Shown here in pieces: positions 1-12,100 of a stretch of 64,000 nucleotides of DNA; the stretch's first letter is position 1, and every line of letters begins with the position of its first letter. This stretch comes from Aplysia californica (lineage: Eukaryota > Mollusca > Gastropoda > Aplysiida > Aplysiidae). A model generated the notes under the pieces. It had not been told where the DNA came from and did not search any database. It worked only from the letters and a program-made list of their open reading frames with translations. Where the stretch lies: assembly GCF_000002075.1 (NCBI RefSeq), contig NW_004797312.1:1100853-1164852 (forward strand). Reading direction: 5' to 3'. Made by a program: the position numbers and the translations under genes.

Positions 1-1130
1 CTTTTTTCTTTAAGATTGAAAAAAATTAAAAGAATTTTTCCAAGCATTGACGCAAAACCTAACAAATGAAATTAAGAATGACTATGTTAACTATCATAAA
101 TGCAAAGGAAGAGGTGGACCAACAACATTGCAGAGTGGACAGGGAAATCCTTATCCAAAACTTAGGCACTTGCAAAAAAACCCGTGAAAAGTGGAGGCAC
201 CTCACAGGCTCTCTATCATACAGCGCCCCTATGATCCTCGTGGATTATGGGATCAGTAAGCAGTAAGCAGTAATGTTAACACACTCGCATTTGACACTGG
301 CCTATTGGCTGCCAAAGAAGCATTCCCTTCTTTCATTACCGTTCTATAAACAGCAAAAACTTGCATAAAATGTTATAGAGCTTGCTGTTGAGCAGGAATT
401 TGCGCTATACAAATTATGCTATTAATCATAATTTATTACTATTTATTAACTGGGACCTTTGAATTTTGAGTTAATTTCCAACAGGATTAGGCTGAGTAGG
501 TGGAGAGTCAACAAACAGAAAACTTCCTTGAACAACTACACTAACAAACAGGTCATAAATTGTATGGTATAAAGAGCAAATTTAATATGCATCATCAAAT
601 ACATAACACCACACATTTTCTGATTGGAAAATGGATGCGCTGGTCAATTCTAACACATAAGTTAAAAGTAACAAAATTATTTCAAGGAACTTGAACTTTA
701 ACCAAAAATGAGAAAATCCAAAACTATCAAAATTATCCACATACCCTAAGAAGTTCGAAAACTAATGTAAACTGTTTATATGTCACAGAGTTGTAGGAAA
801 TTTTTTATAAGTAAGAAAAAAAAATGCATGATTTTAGTTTTAGCAGTTTTGTCAAAAATTGTATTAGTCATTCGTCAGAATTATTTACATGATACAGAAA
901 TATAACAAATCTTAGAATACAAATTTGAAATGAAGTTTACAGTACACAAACAGGTAAGTTGTTATCGGAGCAGAAAAACAATCAACGAATTGTATTCTAT
1001 TTAAAGTAACTGAATCAATTTTTAAAAACCAAAAAAACTGACTTAATAGGTTTGCTGGGACGGTTTTTATACAATTTTACTCTAATCATCTGCTTTATCA
1101 CGATATAAATCAACATCTAGATCTAGACTT
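1..1130. other. AT-rich flank without recognised gene
   Basis: Short frames only, none with a recognisable domain. It lies 3' of the Roco gene. Confidence 0.5.
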
Positions 1131-1325
1131 CAATCTCCTGTCTTATCAATATCCCAATCCAAATCGCCCCTTTCAAAGTCTTACTGAGGCAAAGAAAAGC
1201 GACCATAGTAACCATTTACATAAAAAATACCGTACTTTCAAAAATATTTACGCCACAATGTAAAGTACCGTACTTCCTGATGCAGCTCTAACATAAGTTT
1301 CAATATTTTTGTCACCTATGGCAAT

Positions 1326-1614
1326 TAAGACGCTCAATGTCAAAAACAATCAGGAAACGACAAATGCAGTTTTTGGGACACCTGAATAGAAATAACGGTC
1401 TTGAACATCTAGCTCTCACTGGCAATATTGAGGGCAAGCGAGGCAGGGGTAGGCCCAGAACACCATACTTAGGGAACGTAAACAAATGGGAAACAGGGAA
1501 AGATCAGGGAAACGTAGCTTTTTTTGAGAGCATCTGAGCAAAGGAATGAATGGAGAACCATGATGGCCGATGTCTGTTGTAGATCTGGCACTGGATGATG
1601 ATGATGATGATGAC
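1326..1614 (+). mobile_element. RTE-type LINE, 3' end fragment
   Basis: Encodes the C-terminal tail of an RTE reverse transcriptase protein (TIRKRQMQFLGHLNR, then GKRGRGRPRT) and ends in a (GAT)n tail. It is flanked by the 6-bp direct repeat ggcaat (1320-1325 and 1615-1620). 5'-truncated. Confidence 0.85.
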
Positions 1615-1797
1615 GGCAATGGATTTTTGACTGTTGTCGAAGCACATTCAACGACAGTTTTGTCTTCAAAGAAAAAAATTAAAGCGTAAAAAGTCCCGAG
1701 CTGGAAGTTTCATATCTACTTTTTCATAGTATCTACACACATGGATATCGTGTACTCAGATTTACGGTAATTTCTATGTGGTTATAGTACCCCTACC

Positions 1798-1819
1798 CCC
1801 CCCCCCCCCCCCCCCCCCA
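1798..1819. repeat. Poly-C run
   Basis: More than 20 C bases in a row within duplication unit 1; unit 2 has only eight at the same place. Confidence 0.9.
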
Positions 1820-1890
1820 CACCCATTTACTACAATAGTGAATCAACCTGCAAAGTGCAGAGAGGACACGACCTGTCAATTACTGGCCGA

Positions 1891-2333
1891 CAATCTCCTG
1901 TCTTATCAGCATCCCAATCCAAATCGCCCCTTTCAAAGTCTTACTGAGGCAAAGAAAAGCCATCATAGTAACCATTTACATAAAAAATACAGTACTTTCA
2001 AAAATATTTACGCAACAAATTAAAGTAACGTACTTCCTGATGCAGGTCCAAACATAGTTTCAATATTTTTGTCACCTATGGTGATGGATTTTTCAGTTGT
2101 CGAAGCATATTCAACGACAGAGTTCTGCCATCAAATAAAAAAATTAAAGCGTAAAAAGTCCCGAGCTGGAAGTCTCATGTCTACTTTTTCATAGTATCTA
2201 CACATACGGATATCATGTACAGATTTACGGCTATTTCTATGTGGTTATTGTAACCCCCCCCAACACCCGTTTACGAATAGTGAATCAACCTGCAAAGCGC
2301 AGAGAGGACACAACCGGTCAATTATTGGCCGAC
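1891..2333 (+). repeat. Tandem duplication, unit 2
   Basis: Second copy of the roughly 450-base unit, with the same start word and the same ending near attggccgac. It lacks the LINE, so it shows the empty site. Confidence 0.88.
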
Positions 2334-4032
2334 AAACAGTTTGAGGGCTCAAAACATCACATTCGGCATTTCAACCAGGGTCATTCACACTATAGCCCAG
2401 CTGAGTAAATGGCATAACTAGTACATAATTATAAAGTGAGCTGTCTTGGACAACTCCGTACATTATCAACAACATAACAGGACAGGTTTTGTTAAACATC
2501 TTAAATACCAGTAAAATGTACCTTTTTTTTTTTACCAGTTATATTTTCTTGGAAAGGAAAACACAATTTCCACTATATCCGAACTACAAACTCAAAGTTT
2601 CTCAGCTAGGGCATCTAGCATGACAAAAGATAAAAATGTAGGTTACATGGCAATGACGTTTGTGCCTCTCCTCCCAATAAGCCATGAAGACGAACGTACT
2701 CAAAAAGCAGAATTTACTGAAAATGGCATTTTACTAAACCTAAAACAAAAACCCACCAAAATATCAGAATTTACCAACACAATGTGGTTTAAATCTAATT
2801 CAGTCTTGCAGGCACATAGTGAACACGCACACAGTCAAAAGATTTTCAGGTTCGAAGTTTTTTCTTGTACTGTCTATGTACAGTGCAGACTACTTAAGGC
2901 GAAATCTGAGGGACTGCCTGCATTTTTCCTTTTTTATCGCCTTATTTTCAGGTTACAGACGTTGCTCAAATAAAACAATTTTTTTAAATAAGGGATTTTT
3001 TTTTCTTTCCAAACCTTTTTTGGATTAACTGCATTTGTTTTAAACAGACTACACAATATATCTATTTACTTTGTATTTGATAAGACATATGTTACAAAAT
3101 TTGTACATACCGGTACAGAAAACTATTTTTTTTAAATTAAGAAAAGGTGACTTCCAATCATAAACTGGAAGCAGACACCATGAGTTACGTCCTGAATGAA
3201 AATATCGGGCCAGAAATGGCTTATGATTAATTTTTCAAACAAAACTACATATCATTATCAAGCAGCAGAAACTGAACTCATGCATCTCCGTTATTTCAGT
3301 TTTTAGGTGTCATAAGAATTTATTTGCAACCGTACTAGAACAATGGCCTAGGAATGTATTTTTCGTTTAGTTTCAAACTCAAAATTTTAAATAGAAATTC
3401 ACAATACACGGGCAGTATTGCATACAGACGAACATCTTTTTTGGCAACTTTTGAGATACGTGTGCATGCAATACTGTCCGCGAACATTAAGTCAGTGTAT
3501 ATATAGATAATGCTCATAACATTAACATGTATTACAATTATACTACAATTCTGAATAAACACAAATTAAGGGCTATGAGGTAACAATGTCTATTATCCTC
3601 AAACTAAAAGCAGCAACTCATATTTCAGAATAATTTACGCAAACAGCGCCTAAATAAATCAAAAATTAATGCGAATCCATAACGTGTGGCAAAATAATGA
3701 GAGTAGATGTGCTGAACATAATGTGCGTTTCAGCTGACAAAACCACAAAGTTTATAGTCCGTTTGCTTCTCTGCGTTCGACTGGAAACACCATTTGTACC
3801 AGATTCTTTTCTGAAGGAGTCACATCTGTTTAACACCTCAAAAGGAGTGGTCGTCTATCTTCAGAAAGACACTATGACAAAATTCAGGTGTGTCATGTCA
3901 ACAATAACCCAAGTTATTTTTGGACCAGATTAGAGTTGAAACAACCATAAGAGTGAAACTAAATGGTGAAAGACAATGGATGGAGCAAGAAGGGTGTAAC
4001 AATGCATTTTAACACATAAAAAAGGGCAACAG
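2334..4032. other. No gene recognised
   Basis: AT-rich sequence downstream of the Roco gene. Frames of 70-117 codons occur but show no motif. Part could be 3' UTR; no clear poly-A signal decides this. Confidence 0.4.
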
Positions 4033-4501
4033 GTGTCACGACTTGGTGGAATCAGGTGTTTGTCAATTTTCGGGCATATGGAGTTATATAGTATATATAT
4101 ATATATACCATATGGCATATGGTAGAATCTTAAAGCCAGTTCATTTGTCTTCCTTTTGATGATGAAAACAACCATTTATCTCGAATAAAAGTCGAGATAT
4201 TTGCAATTGAAAGAGATTGAGTACGCCTGGCGTCAGAGGTAAAAGTAGCAAGAAAACAGCCGTCAAAGTTTGATGGCTTCTAAAGCTCTAGTGTCCTTGG
4301 AAACTACAAACATACGTTTTCTGTGCCTTTCATCCATGTTTCTCAGTCAAATCTATGCAGGAATGTGTTTTAAAGGGGTCATAAAAGGTGCTGAGACCCC
4401 CCCCCCAAAAAAAAAATATATATTGCCAAATAGGCAGAACAATGTTGATATATTCAATTTCCATGTTTTGACGAGCGCCTGATTTCACCATGATGTTTCA
4501 C
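4033..4501 (+). mobile_element. MITE family 1, copy 1
   Basis: Ends are inverted: a GTGTCACGAC start then GGTGGAATCAGG, and TTTTGACGAGCGCCTGATTT near the right end. The inside shares the words gtcgagatatttgcaattga and gtgtttta-aaagg with four other copies. It contains a (TA)n run. No coding capacity. Confidence 0.82.
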
Positions 4502-5239
4502 ATATTTTTTTTTCATAACGTAACATGCACAGCTTTAGATCAAAGTAAACATTTTTCAGGTCAGAAGCACTAAGAAATTCTCTTCAGATTGGATTACAGC
4601 TCACCATATATGTTTCTTACGCTGACTTTTTGTTGTCTGTATCAATGTGAGAAGCCACAACAAAAAGTAATGTAAGTTTTTCTAAACACTCATAATATTA
4701 TACATATTTTGAAGATCATAGAACAGAAGACTTCCTTTCTTTCAAAATACAGCGGAAAAAAAAAAGAATGGTAGAAGTGTATTGCTGCATTAATATCTTT
4801 CTACTGCAAATAGTTTGTGACCACTGGTGGTTAGCTCAGTATAGACCTCTTCTTCCACATTCAGTGTCTAAATCACAGTGAACACAGCCTGGATAATGCC
4901 TGAGACCAGGGAAAAAAAACAGGTCACTTGCATTTTCCAAAAAAGTCAGCACAGAAAATGTTAAAGAAAAAAAAAAGGTACAATACTGTCAGAATACTAT
5001 GTAATCTTTGAAGCTTCATTAAAAACAGTATGCACATTGTAGTAATCACAGGATAGCCATAACATTATAGTATAGGAAAAAAGAGTGAGGGTCACGCCTC
5101 ATAAAAACAAATTCTAATATAAACTGATTAATTATACAGAAACAGTTGTTGGCTATTAATTTGTGACATAAAATAATTTACCAGTGACCCAACATTCAAA
5201 ATTGCAAAATGACAAATCGAATTGTCTCGCAAGCAAGCT

Positions 5240-5364
5240 ATAATTTTACAAACATTTTTCTTGCATGCTTCCGTCCACAGGTCCTGCATCGGCTCATAGA
5301 CATGATCATTGGCCTCTATCTCAGCCATGAGTGAGCACGTGGGAGTCTTCCCCCTGGAATACAT
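5240..5364 (-). pseudogene. Partial duplicate of Roco gene exon 13
   Basis: On the minus strand this reads a near copy of the last exon: CCAGGGGGAAGACT, then a deletion relative to exon 13, then MAEIEANDHVYE and QDLWTEACKKN against MAEIESNDRVYE and QDLWTEAYNKN. It lies 0.6 kb downstream of the real stop. It lacks the middle of the exon and has no good acceptor, so I read it as a decaying segmental duplicate. Confidence 0.75.
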
Positions 5365-5883
5365 CCTAGTTATTGAAGGTGAACATTATCTCTAATATCC
5401 ATCACCATCTCTATTCCCTTCAATCACTGATTGTTACTGTCATTATTTGTGTATGTTTCTGATGATCATAAGTCCTGTATTAGTTCAGTTTTGTCACCCA
5501 AGTGTAAACGATGAAATAAAGAAGCACAGCATGCACAGGCAGCTCCCATTTTTGGCGACTGAAAGTTTGTGTTTTGTCGCAACTTGCCGGCAACTGTTGC
5601 TCAAAACTTTTGTGTTACCCAACAAACTGAGACGAGGCGCGAACAGAAGACTACAACTGACGCCTAGTTAAAGATTCCCAGTGTGCACCTAGCCTAATGT
5701 CACAAATTTATGCAGACCTTCCCTCTCTTTTTCCCATTTTCTCCCTTTGGTGCTGTTTCTCTCTATCTCTGTCTTTCATTTCACACACTCCTGGGCAAAT
5801 CATCTCCCTCACACAAATACACACATACAAGATTTCCCCCTCTCTGGTTGCTGATTTCACAAAGTTTCTATCGTCACATTCAA

Positions 5884-6122
5884 CTATGTACTTCTTCTGT
5901 TGTTATTTTTGTTGTACGCTTCTGTCCACAGGTCCTGTATCAGTTCGTAGACACGATCATTGGACTCTATCTCAGCCATGCGGGTCAGAGCCCGAAGCAG
6001 ATCTTGGAGCCTACAAGAGGATGAGTGCATGTACACCAAAAGGAAAGTCTTCCCTGGAAGCTCAGAGGCTTTCATCAAGGACCGGAACAGTTCTGTTTCT
6101 TCGGCATTCAGGCCAAAGCATT
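5884..6122 (-). CDS. Roco gene exon 13 (death domain and stop)
   Basis: 239 bases, residues 1071-1149 and stop. Completes the death domain: FGLNAEE after the W-x-x-L-A helix, a K-T-F-L-L-V-Y helix, then LQDLLRALTRM and a final helix ending near D-R-V-Y-E-L. Acceptor cccgtcacag. The C-terminal tail is short and Asn-rich. I saw no clear minus-strand AATAAA close downstream, so the 3' end of the transcript is undefined. Confidence 0.85.
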
Positions 6123-9100
6123 CTGTGACGGGAACAAAATGAAAGTTTGGTTAGTTTTAGTTTTAGTAAGAGTTTTAAGGCACTCACAACACAATAAGGT
6201 CATATAGGTGCCAAAGATTAGACTGCAACTGCAAGACAATACCCAAAACGGGCCGGATGTGCTATGGACCAAATACAAAAATGTCGTCACATATATGACT
6301 GCACGCGGCAGGCTGCCGCCCTCCGGAGAAAGCCAGCTATAGAGGAAGAAGAAGAAGTTACAGCTAAAACAACAACAATAACTCACCTGCCAGTATCTCC
6401 CACTTCTTCTGAAAACTAATATACTTGCATTATGTAAATTGTGGCGTCGGTAGTCTAGTGGTTAGGCTATCGGACTCGTAATCGTGAGGTCGCAGGTTCG
6501 GAGGTTTGAGCCGCGGGCCCGACGTTCTGTCCTTGGGTAAGGCATTTTACAGGAATTTTCCCCACTTCACCCAGGTGAAAATGGGTACCCAGCTATAGAC
6601 AGTGAAAGATCTTATCAGACTGTTAGTGTTTGAGCGCTTAACCAGCTGCTTGCACTGTACGCTTCCCGGGAAGCTGAGAATGTTTCTGAGTGATCTATGG
6701 TCTGCTGGGGTAATAATATAGTGTAAAGCGCATTGAGCTTGCTTTCGAGCGGGGACATGCCCTATGTATGTATGTAGTATAGGATTTATGGCGCTCGCAA
6801 CTGCTAAGGTCATATGAGCGTGTGAAACACAAGTTGTCTACTTTCGCAAAAGTTCATAGCACGATTGGTTAACTAATTGACTTTAAAATGCTAAAATATT
6901 AAAATTCAGTGTAAATATACTTGTGATTTAAAACAACTCTTATAGGTAACAATAAAAATTTTAAATAGTACGTTTTCAATTTTCATTTTACAACTTACCA
7001 TAAAGGCCGATGGCCTTTATAAAATTCAAAATTCTGCTGGGAACAACGACGGAAAAAATATCTTGCAATTTCTTGCATTTATAATATTTCCTTCAGATCT
7101 CTCCAAAGTCTAGACATTCGGTTAAGATGTGTCTAATAGTAAAATCTGTGTCGCATCCGACACAGAACGGCTTCTCATCTCCCTGTAGGAGGTATTTGTG
7201 GGTCAGGGCCGTGTGTCCGATGCGCAATCGAGTAAAAATGACTTCGTCTCTTCTGGAGAGGTCCGAAGGATTTCCCTGTTCTAGTTTGGGTTTTATTTCA
7301 TATAGTTTATTATTTTTCTGGTTTTCCCAGTGGCTCTCCCACAGACTAGAGGTGTACTTTTTGACTTTATTTCTAAAGTCAGTCTGTGGGAGAGTGTTTG
7401 TCGTTGATCCCAGCAGAAGGGATGAAGCTTTCTTCGCCAGGTCGTCTACCTGCTCGTTTCCTCGGATGCCCACATGGCTGGGTATCCATGCGAACATGAT
7501 GTTTTTTCCTGTTTCGGATAGTGTACGAATTTTCTGTTGTAGCCTAACTATTTTTGGTTGTAAGAGTGTGTAGTTGGTGAGTGAGGTGATGCAAGACAGA
7601 GAGTCAGAAAGGATAAGGAAAGATTTGTTAGGAGAATTTTCTACAGAGTCCAGTGCCATGTCAATGGCAGTGGCCTCCGCAGTGAAAATGGAGGCATCAA
7701 GATGGAGTTTCCTCTGGTGTGTATTGTTGGGAGATAGGGCTGTGGCGCCTACTTCATTGTCTTTTTTGGAGCCGTCCGTGAAGATGAGCTCCGCACCGGG
7801 GTATTTATCAATTAGTTTTTTGTATTCTGCTTTAAAAGTTTTGGTGTTTGTGCTTTCTTTGTTGTGTGTGGTCAGCTGTAAGTCTACTATTGCCTTGGTG
7901 AGGTGCCACGGAGGGAGGTCGGGGAAAAGAATTTGTTGGATGTCTTGTTTGGAAAAGTGTAAATTCTTGAGGTCCTCAAGGATTCTGAGGCCGAAGGGTT
8001 TGATGAGTTTTTCGTTGTTTTGGAATTTGTATGGTTTCTGGGTTTGTTTTAAAAATGCTGTTGTGCACTGGATTTTCCGGTGCCCTATACAAATACTATT
8101 TATTATTATTATTATTATTATTATCAAGCAACAGCTAAAACAACAACAATAAATCACCTGCCAGTAAGCTACAGCTAAAACAACAGCTACAATAACTCAC
8201 CTGCCAGAATCTCCCACTTCTTCTGAATACTGATATACTTGTAGATGGCTTCTAGAGGCAGCCCGATGTGCCTGAGCTCACCAACTCTCATTCTCATGAC
8301 ACGAAGCTGACTCTCCTCCAGTCTCCCAAAATCTGCAGCCGCTTCCATAGCGTGGGGTCCTGTATGCTGCGGCACTGTCGGTCCAACCGGTGGGCTGTCG
8401 TCTGCTGGCCCAGGCTGCAGCACGCCAGGGCAGTTCTGTTGGGGGAAAGGGTGGAGGGGAAGAAGATCTTAGATGGACCAAACCCAAAGAGGTCGTCACG
8501 TATCTGACTGCATGCTGCAGTTCTCAGGAGGAGGCCGACCACAGAAGAAGAAGCAGAGGATCTTAGTAAAAGCAAGCATATAGAATCTACAAACACAAAA
8601 AAAGAGTGATCCAATGCAGGAGAAAATGCATACTATTTGTGTATTTAAAAATGTACTTATGTATTATGTATGTTTGTCATTGTAACCAGGACGAACGTCA
8701 GAGGGACTCACAGAATGGTTCGAGATAACATCCTAAGTCCGAAAAGATTGTGTCCTGTCACCACTACTTTATCATCGAAGTGACTATTCCCAGTGACACT
8801 GGGGATAGGTACAGAAACTATTCCCAGTGACAACAGAACTCTTTTGCATAATCAAATCAGAAGTCTTTGCCTTTGAATTTTTACTTCGAAACAAAATTGC
8901 GAAGCAGTTGGAAGTGGGCGCGAAGTTCTACTTCCTTGCCCAAATGCATTTTTTAAAATTTGCGAAAAATGTTCCAAGTCCCAATAAACTTTGGAATTTC
9001 ACATCTTTTTTATTTGTCGGTCGACTTTGTTGAAATAAAGTTTGTTTTTCATATTTTTGCAAGCTCTGTCTGACTGTAACATTGTATTCCATGTATCTGC

Positions 9101-12100
9101 CAACAGAAAAAAAGGTTTGTGGTACCATTGAAACTCTCTGAAAAAATCCTGGTCGAACATGGGATCTTACATGTACATGTACGAGGAATTCCACACAAAA
9201 AAATGTGAATTTTTATTTATCAAAATACGACCAAAGAAAGAAAGAAGAAAAATAAAAGAAACTAACAAAGAATGGATAGATCTAGAGGATTACAATTAAG
9301 GATGCGAAAGGTCCGGGCTTTGATCCCCGGCTCGTGCACGCATGTTTTCGCATTTCTATGGACAAACACAGCTTTTTATTTTTCGATCTTGGGAGACGGA
9401 GGAGTTTCTACATCAGCAGGAACATCAAGAGGCTAGCCCATGATAGAGAAAGGTGGAAGGTGTTTGTCCGTGGCCTATACCCTGGTTCAGGGTGAGAAAG
9501 GCAATGATGATGATGATATAGATTTTAATGTGTTATGTTAGAGCGTTCCACCAAAACCGATTATGACATGTACTGAAACTCGCAGGCCCCTTGTGTGTGA
9601 TTCCATAATTTACATGTCGTCGGCGGAGAATTCAAACCGTCTAACTCCGAAATTTTCTCGAATTGCTTTTTTCCTTAAATAAATTGACATGACGAATGGC
9701 TACGTCCTATTAAAATCTAGGACAATTTTGACAAACAAAAGTCTTGTTTTAAAGAAAAATTCTAACCGTATATTTCCGACTGGTTTCCGTGACCGAAGAA
9801 TTCTAACCGTCTAATTCGTTTAGGTAGCCCGCCGTTGTGGATCACGGCGATAACGTTTTGCTCCGAAGGAGGCGTTTGATTATAAATAAATGTAAAATCA
9901 GAAAAGGCTGCTTTTGTTAAGGACTGGTGGGGCACCTAAGGTCTATTTTGGTTATTACAAGGCCTAGAGTGCCCATATTTGCTGTGGGACATTGTGTGCT
10001 GTTGGGGATTTGAAATCTATATTTCAAAAAGTATATTTTGAATCGGTTGCTATGGAAACGGCGGCCATATTGGATTTTCTATACCTTTTTCAATCCCATT
10101 TTATTCCCTTATTTATTAACCGATTCACTTTTAATTTGGCATTGCAACAGTAAACATATGGCTCTTATATTTGGCTTGTTGGATTTTTGATATATGCTTT
10201 AGTTTTTATTTTATGACACTTACAATCGGGTTTTTGCAAAAAAAGTGAAAAAATGGAAAATTCATGCTTTCTAAGCCCATAAATCAAAAACTACTACATT
10301 AATCAAAAATTCAACATGCCAAAATTTAGAACTAGGTGTTGTTAGCATGCTGTTAAAGTTACATTGAAATTGACCAAGAAACAGAGCAGAAAAATGGGAT
10401 AATGTGTAAAAAAATAGAATTGTGAGAAAACAGCCGATAAAGGTAAGAACCGACTGGAAAACATGTGCTTTTGCAGAAACACTTGGACAAAAAAGACAGC
10501 TTTAGGATGTAGCAAAGCTTACATACGTTTCTGGATATTGTTCAGGAAATGTCCAGGTACTATAATATGTAATAACCCCAATTTGCATAAATTGGGCCCA
10601 AAACAAGCTTTCTAGGTGCCCCACCAGCCCTTAAAGGGTTGGTCGAATGTGTCGAGCCTGTGGAGATAAAGGAGAGAGAAAGCAGAAGATCATGGTCCAT
10701 GAAGTACCATCTGCGAGTGAAAGGGGCCAGAGTCAAAGTGTGCAAGGCTTTCTTCTAAAGTCCTGTACTTTGTAACTAGTGTGTTCACAATGTTCTCACA
10801 TGTGGGTTGGGTGTAGCAGAGGGTGAGGTTCCAGTTCAGAGAAAAGGGTGAGGGAGGAGACTACAGAATCAAAGGTACGTAAACAGTTTCTTCGTGATCT
10901 GCCCCAGTTGCCATCTCATTTTTTCCGGAAGGACTCCTGTAAGTTATACTTGGAACTTGTTTTCCAGAACTTACAGGCAGTGTACCGCCGTTTGTATAAA
11001 GAAAAGTATGAGGGGGGGGGGGGGGGGGGGTTCTTTCTACCTTCAAATTTAAAGAGGAGTTCAATGCTATGAACCTGTCATTGTTCCATCCTCGAAAAGA
11101 TAGGTGTGATCTTTGTGTGGGCTTTGAGGAGGGGAATGTGGAAGAGGGGGCATGCAAAAAAAGACAGCAGACAGGGAAAAATTCATGGGCAGCCCCAAAA
11201 TCAAATACATCACAGTGGACCTGCAATCAGTTATGCTATATCCACGCACCAACGCAAGGAATTGAATGTACACAATTTCACAGTATAGGAACTAGAGAGC
11301 AAGGACTGTGTATGTTATGTCTCCAAATGAATGCGAAGGTGCTCTGACTGCAAATGAACGTGCTCCTTGTGTGACTGATTTTTCGTCATCTGATTTGACT
11401 CCAGCTCATTATATTCAGATGGATGTGGTTGTATCAGAACTGCAAAGTCATAATGAGTTCTGCACTGTTACATTTCAACTCTGTCAATGGCAAAACTGTA
11501 ACACTAAAATTCCTAGAGAAGGGCTATAAACAGATGGAGCTGGACAGTGCTCACAGCACATCGACTACCCAGCTGATTATGTCAGGCTAATGGAAGAAAG
11601 TAGGAAAGTGAAGTAATATGTTGATTATGTTGTCAAGTATTTGACTCATTGTATCTTTTCTGATTTCATCAAACTAACCAACCAGAGTTTAATTAGACCA
11701 CTTCAATACACACCAGATGGTTAAATTAAATACAAACAGAGATTTGATGATGACTGGTCACATCTGCCTTTGAAGCGTGGCAAGTCCACAGACATTCTCC
11801 ATAAAGACATGACGGGACTGCCTCTGTACCAGGGTAGAAAGTTCAAACACATGCAAGAAATGAAGTCTGTTGTGCCATCTGACTACCTCAAGTTCTATGA
11901 CAATCTAGAATTCAGTGAGCAAGTTAAAACCCACGGTTAAGTCTAATTTGATGCAGCGTATTGTGTTTTGGTTTGTGTAGTTTATTTTTAGCCAATCTGA
12001 GCTTTAGCTTCATTGGGTAGAGCATTTTAAAGCCTCATAATGGTGCTTGGACAAGAGGATAATTCATTCCTGTTGACACTGGATGCTGCTATGGCATACC

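Larger units (their letters stand above)
1131..1890 (+). repeat. Tandem duplication, unit 1 (holds a LINE insertion)
   Basis: Begins caatctcctgtcttatca and runs to the start of the next copy. Without the LINE at 1326-1614 and its target duplication it is about 465 bases, matching unit 2 nearly base for base except at a poly-C run. Confidence 0.88.

Noticed and set aside
2620-2973. A 117-codon plus-strand gene
   Set aside because: AT-rich, low complexity, no motif and no splice or repeat support.
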